Shown in pieces: positions 9,368 through 18,970 of a stretch of DNA of 64,000 bases (position 1 is its first letter; every line of letters begins with the position of its first letter). The notes under the pieces are model-generated. The model did not search any database and was not told where the DNA came from. It saw only the letters and a program-made list of their open reading frames with translations. This DNA is from an uncultured Bacilli bacterium (GTDB lineage Bacteria > Bacillota_I > Bacilli_A > RF39 > UBA660): positions 1 through 64,000 of the forward strand of contig CAKOUW010000003.1 of NCBI GenBank assembly GCA_934120715.1, read 5' to 3'. Made by a program: the position numbers and the translations under genes.

Positions 9368-9381
9368 GTGAATAAAATCAC
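9368..9381. promoter_or_regulatory. GTGA-N6-TCAC dyad between the divergent cassette genes (copy 2)
   Basis: Same dyad, same 6-nt centre and nearly the same distances to both starts (83 and 73 nt) as at 4713-4726. The flanking bases AAAGTGA and TCACAAAT are also shared. Confidence 0.5.
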
Positions 9382-9453
9382 AAATTATAAATATAAATAC
9401 CTTTTTTATCTAATCTATGATAATATAAATGTAATTAATGAGGTGAAAACTTT

Positions 9454-10080
9454 ATGTCTAAAAAAATAATTATAATTGAAGACCAACTAATACTAAATGA
9501 TATGTTAAAAAAGACTCTGTCTTCATCATTCGAAGTAGTAGCAACATCAGATGATGCCTCTACTATGTTAAATCTTTGCGATAAATATAGTCCTGATTTA
9601 GTTTTAACAGATATCTGTACTAAAAATAATTCATCTGGTATTTCTAATGGTAAAAAAGTTAAAGACAAATATGGCAATAAAATCAAGGTTTTAGCTATAA
9701 CTGCTATTCCTGAAGTATCCTTCTTAAATGAAGCTAAAGCTGCTAACTTAGATGGTTTTATATATAAAAATATTGAAAGTGATGCTCTACTAGTCTTTAT
9801 AACACAAGTATTAAATGGTTATAAACTTTTCCCAGATAATGTAGATTATAATGATGATAATAAATGTTTTAAGGATTTAACTGAAAAAGAGTTAAAAATT
9901 CTAACTCTTTTATGTTCTGGATATGAAAGAGAACATATCGCTAAAAAATTAAATATAACAACAGGAACTCTAAAAAATTATATTTCTAATATTTTAAATA
10001 AACTAGGTTTTGAAAGTATCTCTAAACTATTAGTCTTCTGTATTGGAAATGGTTATATAATACCAGAATTAGATAAATAG
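9454..10080 (+). CDS. LuxR/NarL-type response regulator (intact cassette copy 2)
   Basis: 208 residues. The N-terminal receiver domain has the acidic pair E9-D10, phosphoacceptor D53 (LVLTDI), T83 and K105 (FIYKN). The C-terminal LuxR-type HTH spans about 140-200 (LTEKELKILTLLCSGYEREHIAKKL then GTLKNYISNILNKL). GAGGTG precedes the ATG. It converges on the histidine kinase gene at 10096, sharing its terminator, and is the likely partner of that kinase. The promoter region carries the GTGA-N6-TCAC dyad shared with the divergent surface-protein gene, which suggests control of that protein and of itself (inference). Confidence 0.88.
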   Translation: MSKKIIIIEDQLILNDMLKKTLSSSFEVVATSDDASTMLNLCDKYSPDLVLTDICTKNNSSGISNGKKVKDKYGNKIKVLAITAIPEVSFLNEAKAANLDGFIYKNIESDALLVFITQVLNGYKLFPDNVDYNDDNKCFKDLTEKELKILTLLCSGYEREHIAKKLNITTGTLKNYISNILNKLGFESISKLLVFCIGNGYIIPELDK

Positions 10081-10103
10081 GAAATTAACCCTATTTTATT
10101 TTT
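10075..10103. terminator. Bidirectional terminator between regulator and kinase genes
   Basis: AAATAGG / CCTATTT stem followed by TATTTTT on the plus strand. It overlaps the end of both converging genes. Confidence 0.75.
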
Positions 10104-11232
10104 GCACTAATACTGTTAAAACAAAATTATCATGGAGATCTATTGTCAAATATCCACCTATATCATTTAATTTTCTTCTCATACCCTTAATACCTTCACC
10201 TTCATTTATAAACTTATTAGGATGTTGTCCATCATTAGTAATAATCATTTCTATTTTTTCTAAATCCTCTTTTACCAAAATTTTAATATTCTTACTATCA
10301 GCATGTATAATCGCATTAGAAATAGCCTCTCTAATTATTTCAAAAAAGATCAAAGCCACATCATTATCATTAGGCAACTTTCCTTTAATTTCTATATTAA
10401 TACCAAACAACTTATAAACACTAATAAGTTTTTCTAACTTAGAATTATTATCTAAATCTCTATCTTCATCTAAAAATAAATTATCAATCATAAAACTAAT
10501 GTCATCTTTATCAACATCTAAATCTTTATTATTAAGATACTGTTGAAATAATGATAATCTATGTCCTAATAAATCATGAAATTCATTTTTCAACTTCATT
10601 AAATTTTTAGTCTTCTCTATTTTCTCAAGATTATCTAAAGACTTTAAGATCTTTTTATTATTCTTATCTATATTAATATTTTGTACTTCTATTGCCTCTT
10701 GTAACTTATAAATATCCGTAACATCTACCATAACTATTTCCATATTATTAACTATATTTAACTGATAAATTTTATCCAAACATTTAATTAAATGATCACT
10801 TCTAAACTCTAATTTTAATATATTATCTATATAATCATTCTTAATATTAAAATAATCTAATATCTTTTTCATTGTATTATTAATTAAAATTATATCCCCA
10901 TCACTATTTAAAAACATAATACCATTAATATCTAAATCAATAGCCTTCTTTACAGAAAGTATTGAAATATATTTCTTCTTTTTAATTACTGTATATATTG
11001 TTGTTATAAGTATATAAAATATTAATATAATAGATAAATAAAAATAGGAAACATCATAATACTTAGTATTTGAATAATTCAAATCTCTGTAGCAAACATA
11101 TATACTAAAAACTAATATTATCGTTCTAATAACTCTACTCATAATATTTTTTTCTTTTCTTAAATATAAAACTACTACATTATAAATTTCTAATATTATA
11201 AGAAAAGATAATAAACTAATAACTACTTTCAT
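10096..11232 (-). CDS. Sensor histidine kinase (NarL/HisKA_3 type)
   Basis: 378 residues. Two N-terminal membrane segments (about 3-22 and 27-80 in two helices) lead to a PAS-like region (GIMFLNSDGDIILINNTM). Then comes a coiled segment with the phosphoacceptor box FHDLLGHRLS, and an ATPase domain with N box REAISNAIIHA, G1 ITNDG and G2 GEGIKGMRRKL. All kinase boxes are present. It begins 2 nt after the 7TM gene upstream and is probably translated with it. The intact LuxR-type regulator converges on it, giving a complete two-component system. The signal is unknown. Confidence 0.85.
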   Translation of the reverse strand: MKVVISLLSFLIILEIYNVVVLYLRKEKNIMSRVIRTIILVFSIYVCYRDLNYSNTKYYDVSYFYLSIILIFYILITTIYTVIKKKKYISILSVKKAIDLDINGIMFLNSDGDIILINNTMKKILDYFNIKNDYIDNILKLEFRSDHLIKCLDKIYQLNIVNNMEIVMVDVTDIYKLQEAIEVQNINIDKNNKKILKSLDNLEKIEKTKNLMKLKNEFHDLLGHRLSLFQQYLNNKDLDVDKDDISFMIDNLFLDEDRDLDNNSKLEKLISVYKLFGINIEIKGKLPNDNDVALIFFEIIREAISNAIIHADSKNIKILVKEDLEKIEMIITNDGQHPNKFINEGEGIKGMRRKLNDIGGYLTIDLHDNFVLTVLVQK

Positions 11233-11234
11233 AA

Positions 11235-12737
11235 TTATCTCCTCTCTTTAATAGTAAAACTAAGATTAACATCATTATCATAGTCCTCTTCTGTTATTAC
11301 TATATTTTTATCTAAAATTAATTTATCTTTAATTTTTTGATCACCTTCAACCATAATATTTATCTTTATAGTAGCCTTATCTTTTTTTATAAATATCATA
11401 ATATTAGTATTATTAATATTTTCTATAACATTAAATATTACTTCATAAATAGTTGCCATTATAAAACTATTAATCTTCATCTTATTAACAATAACTTCCC
11501 CATTAATACCAAAAATAAAAGCATCATCTAATAATTCTTTTACAACTAATTTAATACCAACTTCATTATAAATATCATCATTAAATTCTGATATTATTAA
11601 AAAACTCTTTCTTTTACAATAAGCTATTAATAACTTTATTTTTTCCAAATCATCTCTATTTATATCTTTCTTATCTAATATTTTCTTAATATTTTTTCTT
11701 TTATTATTTAAACTATCTTCTAATTTTATAATAACCTCTTTTCTTAAATTAATCTTATATAATTCTTTTTTAATTTTCTCTTCTTTTTTTAAACCATCTT
11801 GTTGTAATAATAATTTTTTTTGTTTTTTAGAAATCAATTTTCTATATTTATTCAACTTACTAATATCTTTTTTAAATATTACATAACTATCTTTATTTTT
11901 CTTAATATTATAAATATCATCATTATCTTTATAAGTATCTTTTACACATCCATTTTTAATATCTAATAAAATATTATTATCTAATACAGAAAAAGCTTTA
12001 GTTTTATAAATAGTAGTTCCATCCAATGAAATAATCATCATATTTAATCTAGAATTTTCAAAAGTCTTTATATATTTGGAATTATTAGGTATTAGATTTA
12101 GATATAACATCAATTCTATTCCTAAACAGATTAAAGTACTTAAAATAATAGTTAAATTACTACTTCTAAATACTGGAATACCCATAACATAAAAGACAGT
12201 ATATAATAACCCTCCTAAAAGTAATAAAAGCGGTAAAAAGGCTTTAAAATCTCTTTTAATTTTAAATCTATCTATAACTAAATTGATCATACCATTTCCA
12301 AGTAAATAAAATATCCATATACATATTAAATAATAGCCATAATAATGTTTATAAGAATCAAAGTTATCTATTCCATTATAAAATCTAAAAACAAACTGAT
12401 GCCAATCATTAGAAATAACCATTAAAAATAATATAATAGATACAGTAATAATAAAAATCTTTCTACTTTTATTAAGTCTACCAGAAATCATATTACTACA
12501 CATATAAAAAGCTACTGGAATAAAAATTAATGGTACATAGTACAAGTACCAAAATATTCTTTGTAAATCCAAATTAACTACACTTTTATTAATTCTAACC
12601 AAAACCCAAAACACAATTAATAAACCAATCCACATTACATATTTTTTAGTTTTTTTATCATATAGTTTATAATATAGTTTTAAAACCCATAGTGTAAAAA
12701 AGACTCCATAAAGTAAAGTCATCTGATTCGCTTCCAC
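11235..12737 (-). CDS. 7TM sensor protein resembling a histidine kinase without catalytic boxes
   Basis: About 500 residues. I place the start at the GTG at 12737, 4 nt after AGGTGAT; a GTG at 12746 overlaps that site, and an ATG at 12722 is the alternative. The first 220 residues form seven or eight membrane helices containing SNDWHQFVF, the hallmark of the histidine kinase N-terminal 7TM domain. A PAS-like stretch follows (MMIISLDGTTIYKTKAFSVL), then a long Lys-rich coiled coil (about 300-370) and a degenerate ATPase-like end. I find no phosphoacceptor His box and no G boxes. It is likely a sensory partner of the kinase encoded 2 nt downstream. Confidence 0.7.
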   Translation of the reverse strand: MEANQMTLLYGVFFTLWVLKLYYKLYDKKTKKYVMWIGLLIVFWVLVRINKSVVNLDLQRIFWYLYYVPLIFIPVAFYMCSNMISGRLNKSRKIFIITVSIILFLMVISNDWHQFVFRFYNGIDNFDSYKHYYGYYLICIWIFYLLGNGMINLVIDRFKIKRDFKAFLPLLLLLGGLLYTVFYVMGIPVFRSSNLTIILSTLICLGIELMLYLNLIPNNSKYIKTFENSRLNMMIISLDGTTIYKTKAFSVLDNNILLDIKNGCVKDTYKDNDDIYNIKKNKDSYVIFKKDISKLNKYRKLISKKQKKLLLQQDGLKKEEKIKKELYKINLRKEVIIKLEDSLNNKRKNIKKILDKKDINRDDLEKIKLLIAYCKRKSFLIISEFNDDIYNEVGIKLVVKELLDDAFIFGINGEVIVNKMKINSFIMATIYEVIFNVIENINNTNIMIFIKKDKATIKINIMVEGDQKIKDKLILDKNIVITEEDYDNDVNLSFTIKERR

Positions 12738-12786
12738 ATCTATCACCTACCAATAAGATAGCATAAATTAAATTTTAATACTAGAA

Positions 12787-12818
12787 CAAAATAAAATACT
12801 TAAGATAACCTAAGTATT
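12787..12818 (-). terminator. Terminator of the TetR-ABC-HAD operon
   Basis: Perfect 8-bp AATACTTA / TAAGTATT stem followed on the minus strand by TTTATTTTG, at the stop of the HAD gene. Confidence 0.75.
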
Positions 12819-13626
12819 ATATTTCTTTATTAATAATTTTCTTAATCGCTAAAGCTACTCCTCCAGCATCACACTTACTCGTTATAAAATCAGCTTTTAC
12901 TTTTAATTCATCATACGCATCCTCTGTTGCGACATTAACTCCCTCATCAAAAAACATTGAAAGGTCATTTAAATCATTACCTATTCTAACTGTACCAGAT
13001 AATTTAATTTCTAAAATATCACACAAGTTTTTAACTCCACAGCCCTTATTAATACCAGGTATTGTTATATTTAACCAATAACTATTTTCTACATAATTAT
13101 CATCATATAAAGATCTAGACTTATTAATAACAACTACATCTTCTAATTTATTAATTTCATTCTCTAATGCTAATATATTATCTTTTATATCAGAAGTAAC
13201 AATAAGTTGTGTAGTATAATTATCTTCACATAATTTCTTATCTAATTTAGAGAATAATCTTTGAATATTAGAACTATTAGGATCAATACTTGCATAGTCA
13301 TAATCTATTCCTGTTATAACTAGTTTAGTATTCATATTTTTACATAAATCATATACCTTTTTTATACTACTATAATCAATACCATTACTAAATAAAACTT
13401 TATTACTTATAAGATCATATATAATAGAACCATTATTAGAAATAATATATCTTATTTTCTTAAACTTATCCGCAATATATCTAGTATAAGCCACACTTCT
13501 TCCACTAACTAAAACAAATTCTCCTCCAAGTTCTATATACTTATTTATAGCATCTATATTTTGAGGAGTTATCTTTCCTTTTGTTGCTAAAGTACCATCT
13601 ATATCACAAAAAATTATTTTCTTCAT
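12817..13626 (-). CDS. HAD-superfamily (Cof-type) phosphatase
   Basis: 269 residues from the ATG at 13626 with GAGG upstream; the open frame runs 17 codons further without a site. HAD motifs are clear: motif I FCDIDGTLA (nucleophile D6, acid/base D8), motif II LVSGR, and the Mg-binding IRIGNDLNDLSMF near the C-terminus. The Cof/IIB cap lies between. Such enzymes dephosphorylate sugar phosphates, nucleotides or flavin precursors; the substrate cannot be told. It is the last gene of the ABC operon, 22 nt after the permease, and may be there only for co-expression. Confidence 0.85.
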   Translation of the reverse strand: MKKIIFCDIDGTLATKGKITPQNIDAINKYIELGGEFVLVSGRSVAYTRYIADKFKKIRYIISNNGSIIYDLISNKVLFSNGIDYSSIKKVYDLCKNMNTKLVITGIDYDYASIDPNSSNIQRLFSKLDKKLCEDNYTTQLIVTSDIKDNILALENEINKLEDVVVINKSRSLYDDNYVENSYWLNITIPGINKGCGVKNLCDILEIKLSGTVRIGNDLNDLSMFFDEGVNVATEDAYDELKVKADFITSKCDAGGVALAIKKIINKEI

Positions 13627-13648
13627 ATTATATACCTCACTTATAATA

Positions 13649-14788
13649 TTATATACTTCTTTTCTTATTAGAAGCAATATTATTAACTACTATAAAAACT
13701 AGTGAAAAGCCAATAAGAACTAAAGAATTAATAATTACAGGTCTAATATTATTAAGATTAATAAATTCCATATTAGCTAATAATTCATTTGAATTAATAT
13801 ACCAATAAGATGGTAAAACATGAGCAATCTTCAATACTGATTCTGGTAAATACATAACTGGAATAAAAGCACCACATAAAAAGGCTGATCCAAGTGCTAA
13901 AACATTTACTATACCAGATATGGCTCCTTTATTATTAACTAAAGTAGAGATTAAAAGAGCTATTGTCAAAGAACAGAAAGTAAAGATAAAAGTATTAATT
14001 GAAAATAATAAACCTCGAACAGTAAGTATTTCACCCTTAAATAAACAAATACCTAAAACTATATATAAAAGCCAAACAAGAGTAGCATAAATAAAACTAG
14101 CTTTTAATATTAATCTATTATGTTTTCTATAATCTATACTACTAACAATTATTCTTCTACTAATATTCTTATCATGAAAACTTGATAAGACTGTACAAAC
14201 AATAAATATAACAACAGCCATAATACTATAACTAGCAAAATTAAAGTAACGACAAACGTGAGAAATAACATCAACATTTAATTTAGAAGCTACTGAAACT
14301 TCACTTTTCTTAGCTAAACTATTATTAATAGAAATAATTAAATCACTATCTCTTAGACCACTTTTAACATAAAAGTTTTGTACTTTAATATACTTTTCTA
14401 AAATCATTTGTGCCAGTGAAGAATCATAATTATTTGCACTCTTAATATCAAGAGTTATCTCCTCCCCATTTAAAATCTTCTCACTATACTGTTCTGGTAT
14501 ATAAATAACATAAGAAACATCTCTGTAAAATAATGCATCATTTATTTTATCCTCATTATTATCCACTTTAATTATATTAGTATTATCATTTAAATAATCA
14601 ACCAAGTTTTTAGAAAGAGCTCCCCTATCATCATCAACAACTATAATGTCTGGCTTACTATCAGTAAATGTCATATCATCATTAACAGTTGTATTTATAC
14701 CACCAAATGCTATAAGCATAACAGTATATAAAATAATCATTCCCCTATATTTATATAGTACTTTCCAAAAAGTTTTAAATACTGTCAT
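13649..14788 (-). CDS. ABC-2 type transporter permease
   Basis: 379 residues. One membrane helix near the N-terminus (about 14-30), a roughly 150-residue external domain (DDDRGALSKNLVDYLNDN onward), then five to six C-terminal helices including the conserved GAISGIVNVLALGSAFLCGAFIPVMYLP-type segment. This is the YhgE/ABC2_membrane layout of lipid, drug or bacteriocin exporters. It overlaps the preceding permease by 14 nt, so the two probably form a heterodimer driven by the ATPase at 15938. Confidence 0.85.
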   Translation of the reverse strand: MTVFKTFWKVLYKYRGMIILYTVMLIAFGGINTTVNDDMTFTDSKPDIIVVDDDRGALSKNLVDYLNDNTNIIKVDNNEDKINDALFYRDVSYVIYIPEQYSEKILNGEEITLDIKSANNYDSSLAQMILEKYIKVQNFYVKSGLRDSDLIISINNSLAKKSEVSVASKLNVDVISHVCRYFNFASYSIMAVVIFIVCTVLSSFHDKNISRRIIVSSIDYRKHNRLILKASFIYATLVWLLYIVLGICLFKGEILTVRGLLFSINTFIFTFCSLTIALLISTLVNNKGAISGIVNVLALGSAFLCGAFIPVMYLPESVLKIAHVLPSYWYINSNELLANMEFINLNNIRPVIINSLVLIGFSLVFIVVNNIASNKKRSI

Positions 14789-15938
14789 ACCTTTGCCTCC
14801 TTAACTTATAATAAGATATTAAAAGCATTAAAATAGAAAATATCAATAAACTTATAATATTAAAGTAATATCTATTTAAAGTATTGTAATAATATAAAGC
14901 ATAAAAACCATCCGTTATCATATTAGCTGGATTAATTAAATTCAAGATTGGAACATTTTTATCAATTATATATTTCATCGTAATTCCCATCATTCCAGAT
15001 AAGAAACACCATGTCATAACAACAGATATCAAAACACCAGTCTTTGTATTTTCACTAAATTTGAAGAATGTCGCAATAAAGACCCCTAAAGATAATCCCG
15101 ACAAAGATCCCACTGCAATTAAAAGTAATACTAATCCCCAATTAGAACCATAGTCTACTCCTAAAGCAAAAACAGTATAAACAAACAACAACAATACCCC
15201 AATAATCTGAACAATATAACTAGCTAAAAAACTTCCCAAAAGCATTGCCTTCTTATTAATTGGACTAATACTTATTCTCTTTCCTTCACTAGTCATATTA
15301 GCTAATCTACTATTAGTAACAGTTAAAGAAATTATTGCCCCATATAAACAAGCCATAGCTAATAAAGTATAATATTCAATCATAGTATAACTTAAATTAG
15401 TACTAGAAATATCATTAAACTTAACACTACTATTATTAATTAATTTAAAAGTATCACTATATATTTTTTGATAGTCACTGATATTTCTAAATTTCCTATT
15501 AGCCATAGCCCCATCAACTATTTCCTGATAACTACTAATCTCATCAACTACAAATCTAAGTACTGTCTCATTTACTCCAGATGAATTAACAAATATTTTA
15601 ATATCATCCCCAGTAAAATATAAATAACCAACTATCTTATTATCTTCAAGTAACTTCTTAGACTTATCTAAACTACTATATTTAATATTAAATAATTGAT
15701 TTTTACTATTTTTATTACCTAACTCTTTGAATGCTGATGCAAATAACTTATTATTTACAAATTCACTATTATCAACAACAGCTATATCTATAACATCTAA
15801 TTTTTCTTTATTCTCTATATTAGAAAAAGCTAATTTAAAAAATGTCCCTAATAATATTGGAAAAATAAAAGTCCAAAACAATAACATTTTATTTTTTAAT
15901 AAACACTTAAAAGTATATTTAAAATTATGTAAAAACAT
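14775..15938 (-). CDS. ABC-2 type transporter permease
   Basis: 387 residues with the same layout as its neighbour: an N-terminal helix (about 18-38), a large external domain, and five to six C-terminal helices (from about residue 190), ending in a basic tail (YKLRRQRYDS). Its start codon overlaps the ATPase stop as TAATG, so translation is coupled. Substrate unknown. Confidence 0.85.
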   Translation of the reverse strand: MFLHNFKYTFKCLLKNKMLLFWTFIFPILLGTFFKLAFSNIENKEKLDVIDIAVVDNSEFVNNKLFASAFKELGNKNSKNQLFNIKYSSLDKSKKLLEDNKIVGYLYFTGDDIKIFVNSSGVNETVLRFVVDEISSYQEIVDGAMANRKFRNISDYQKIYSDTFKLINNSSVKFNDISSTNLSYTMIEYYTLLAMACLYGAIISLTVTNSRLANMTSEGKRISISPINKKAMLLGSFLASYIVQIIGVLLLFVYTVFALGVDYGSNWGLVLLLIAVGSLSGLSLGVFIATFFKFSENTKTGVLISVVMTWCFLSGMMGITMKYIIDKNVPILNLINPANMITDGFYALYYYNTLNRYYFNIISLLIFSILMLLISYYKLRRQRYDSI

Positions 15939-16876
15939 TAGTCTCTTAATTCCTTTCCAGTTAATTCAAGGAATACATCATTTAAAGTTGGTCTTTCAGA
16001 AAATATTTTACTATAAGTTATTTTCTCATCTTCTAAAAAATCAATAAGTTTTTTTAGATTATTATTACCCTTCTTATATGTAACAATAAGTGTATTATTA
16101 TTTAAAATAGCTTCATCTACTGTTTTAATCTTTTTTATTTTTTCTAAAATATCTGGATCTATATTATATACTTCTACTGTTATTTTTTCTTCTATCTTAG
16201 CCAAATCTTTTAATTCTTCTAATGTTCCACTCGCTAGTATTCCACCTTTATCTAGAATTATTATTCTATCACATAGTATCTCTACTTCTTCCATATAGTG
16301 AGTTGTGTATAGGATAGTTGCTCCATTATCCCTTAGTTTTTTAATACCATCTAAGATATTATTTCTACTTTGCGGATCAACTGCTACTGTAGGTTCATCT
16401 AAAAATATTAATTTTGGTTTATGGGCAATACCACAAGCTATATTAAGTCTTCTTAAAAGTCCACCAGATAATTGTTTTGGATAGAACTTTTTAAAATCTA
16501 CAAGTCCTACTAAGTTAATAGCATCTTCAACGTACTTACTTCTTAATTTTTTATTCCTAATATATAGTCCACAAAAATAATCAATATTATCATAAACTGT
16601 TAACTCTTCAAATAAAGCAATTTCTTGAAATATAACACCTATCTTACTTTTAATATCATAAGAGTCCGGAGTCATTTTCCTACCAAATATTTTAATATCA
16701 CCACTCTGAAATTTTAATAGTGATAATAAACAATTAATTGTTGTTGTCTTTCCAGAACCATTTGGTCCAAGTAAACCTAAAATTTCTCCTTCATGAACTT
16801 CAAAAGATAAATTATTAACCGCTACTAAATCTTTATACTTTTTAGTTAATCCTTCTACTTTAATTACATTCTTCAT
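15938..16876 (-). CDS. ABC transporter ATP-binding protein
   Basis: 312 residues from the ATG at 16876 (GGAGG 5 nt upstream; the longer frame lacks a site). Walker A GPNGSGKTT, Q-loop VIFQE, signature LSGGLLRRL, Walker B LIFLDEP and switch His (YTTHYMEE) are all present. The C-terminal roughly 90 residues resemble the DrrA/CcmA regulatory extension. The signature is LSGGL rather than LSGGQ, common in this branch. It serves the two ABC-2 permeases downstream. Confidence 0.9.
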   Translation of the reverse strand: MKNVIKVEGLTKKYKDLVAVNNLSFEVHEGEILGLLGPNGSGKTTTINCLLSLLKFQSGDIKIFGRKMTPDSYDIKSKIGVIFQEIALFEELTVYDNIDYFCGLYIRNKKLRSKYVEDAINLVGLVDFKKFYPKQLSGGLLRRLNIACGIAHKPKLIFLDEPTVAVDPQSRNNILDGIKKLRDNGATILYTTHYMEEVEILCDRIIILDKGGILASGTLEELKDLAKIEEKITVEVYNIDPDILEKIKKIKTVDEAILNNNTLIVTYKKGNNNLKKLIDFLEDEKITYSKIFSERPTLNDVFLELTGKELRD

Positions 16877-16886
16877 ATATCCTCCA

Positions 16887-17354
16887 TTACATATCCTTAC
16901 AAACATCTACCCAGCCTTTTATATTAGAAATCCTCTCTAATTCATCTACTGTTAACTTAACTCCACTATTAGAACTACCACAAGCTGGATATACATTTTC
17001 TAATTTTTTTAGTGATTTATCTAAATAAACCGCTACTCCATCATTAATACCAAATGGACAAACACCACCAGCCCCATGCCCAATTACCTCCGAAAGCATC
17101 TCTACTGGAACCATTTTAGCTTTTACAGAAAACTCTTTCTTATATTTATGATTATCAATCTTAGAAGTACCAGCCACTACAATCAATATAGGCTTATCAC
17201 CTACTAAAAACGATAACGTTTTACCAACTTCTTCTTCCCTACATCCAATCGCAATTGCTGCTTCTTTTACTGTCTTAGAAGAAATAGGAAACTCCATAAC
17301 TCTATCTTCAAATCCAAATTCTTTTAAATACTCTTTAGCTCTTTTTAATGACAT
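16887..17354 (-). CDS. YbaK/EbsC-family aminoacyl-tRNA deacylase
   Basis: 155 residues, usual length for the family. Typical features are RVMEFPISSKTVKEAA, the Lys of GKTLSFLV, VVAGTSKID and GHGAGGVCPFG. Family members hydrolyse mischarged tRNA, such as Cys- or Ala-tRNA(Pro). It sits between two ABC modules in the same operon; no functional link to transport is evident. Confidence 0.85.
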   Translation of the reverse strand: MSLKRAKEYLKEFGFEDRVMEFPISSKTVKEAAIAIGCREEEVGKTLSFLVGDKPILIVVAGTSKIDNHKYKKEFSVKAKMVPVEMLSEVIGHGAGGVCPFGINDGVAVYLDKSLKKLENVYPACGSSNSGVKLTVDELERISNIKGWVDVCKDM

Positions 17355-17368
17355 ACTACCACCTCTAA

Positions 17369-18970
17369 CTACACATTAAGCTTTTTATAAGCCTTTACTC
17401 CAAACTTCATAAGTACAAAATATAAACAAATTACTAAAACCAATAAAATTGATAAATGAATTAACATAAGTAAATTAATATCTAAATATTTATTAAAATA
17501 AACAATCCCAAACATACTAAGTATAAAAACCACCATACCTACAAATACAGATATCATAGAACTCATACTCTGTTTTACAACCTCAGTATCATTACTAGCA
17601 TTAAGTTTAGGATAAATTAAATTAACAATTAATCCAACTAATCCTGAGAATAAAATCATTAATAAACTTAGATTAAAAATTATAAACATATATAATAAAC
17701 TAGGTCTAAATTTAATAAAAAATATTAGTTCACTAATTAATATAAATGGTAACTCTATAACAAAAGGATATATAATTTTAGATCTTAAAATAGTCTTTTC
17801 ACTAACAGGTAAACTTTTAGTTATATTTATAGTTGTCCCTTCTAAAGATATACAAGAAGAAGTAATGGAAGTCATTGCTGTTGAAAATAAGATAATTCCA
17901 TAATAAAGTAAAAATGTAGATACATTAGGATCAATATTATAACCAGACAACATACTTGTAACAGCTGAATTACCCTTAATACATAAAGCTATTGATAAGA
18001 CCACTAATAGCAGTAATCCAAACGAAGTATTAAACATATAAACTGGTGAAGAAAAGTATCTATTCATCTCTTTTCTAACAAGAGCCATAGTCCTACCTCT
18101 TTTAATAAAAGTATTATGACCAGTACTTTTTCTTACTGAACTACTATTTGAATTAGCAATTATTTTAAAATAAAACTTAGATCCAATAAATATAAATAAT
18201 ATAAATGGTATTACATTAATTAAAATTAGTTTTATTAAATCACCAAAATTAAACTTATTAACTAAATTTATATAAAGACCAATAGGATAATATATCCTAG
18301 TAAGAAAATCATTTATACTATTTGCTTTAACCGCAATATCTTTAATAAAATTCTCTATATTAGAACTTAAGAAAAATACCCCTAAAAATATAATAGATGT
18401 AAGTACTGTCTGTATTATTTTCTTAAACCTTGATTTACTAGAAAATAATTTTACTAAGTAACCTAAAATACTAGAAATAATTATTGGTATCATTGGTACT
18501 AAAAATGTCATAATTAATGATACTATATAAAAGATTACCCCAGGTCTTTCAAAGTATATGTATATAACAAAAGCTGGTAATAAAAACATTAGATTATATA
18601 TATATTGAAATAATAATAATTTAAATATCCTAACAAAAAGAATTTTACTTCTAGAAATAGGTAATGAAAATAATAAGTCATTATCCCTAGCTTCAAATAA
18701 TATTCCTTGTGATTTATATATACCTTGCATAAAAGCTAAAATAGAAACAATGAAAATAAACATAGTAAGCATAATATATGTAAGATGAACTTTAGAAAGT
18801 GCACCAGCAATCATATAAGCATAAGCACCTATTGATAAGCAAACTATTATAAAAAGGACTACTGGAAAAATAATTTTTTTAAGTTTACTAGAGTTAGCCT
18901 TAGCCCCATATTTAAACATATTCATATCTTGACTTAAGACAGCTCTTAAAAGTGATAATGTCTTTTTCAT
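17369..18970 (-). CDS. ABC exporter permease, about 12 helices
   Basis: 533 residues of mostly hydrophobic sequence in two halves of about six helices, separated by a basic cytoplasmic loop near residues 270-300 (RKSTGHNTFIKRGRTMALVRKEMNRY). This looks like the large putative ABC exporter permeases of Firmicutes (EcsB/YtrF-like in size). Coupled to the ATPase upstream by a TAATG overlap at 18970. Confidence 0.8.
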   Translation of the reverse strand: MKKTLSLLRAVLSQDMNMFKYGAKANSSKLKKIIFPVVLFIIVCLSIGAYAYMIAGALSKVHLTYIMLTMFIFIVSILAFMQGIYKSQGILFEARDNDLLFSLPISRSKILFVRIFKLLLFQYIYNLMFLLPAFVIYIYFERPGVIFYIVSLIMTFLVPMIPIIISSILGYLVKLFSSKSRFKKIIQTVLTSIIFLGVFFLSSNIENFIKDIAVKANSINDFLTRIYYPIGLYINLVNKFNFGDLIKLILINVIPFILFIFIGSKFYFKIIANSNSSSVRKSTGHNTFIKRGRTMALVRKEMNRYFSSPVYMFNTSFGLLLLVVLSIALCIKGNSAVTSMLSGYNIDPNVSTFLLYYGIILFSTAMTSITSSCISLEGTTINITKSLPVSEKTILRSKIIYPFVIELPFILISELIFFIKFRPSLLYMFIIFNLSLLMILFSGLVGLIVNLIYPKLNASNDTEVVKQSMSSMISVFVGMVVFILSMFGIVYFNKYLDINLLMLIHLSILLVLVICLYFVLMKFGVKAYKKLNV

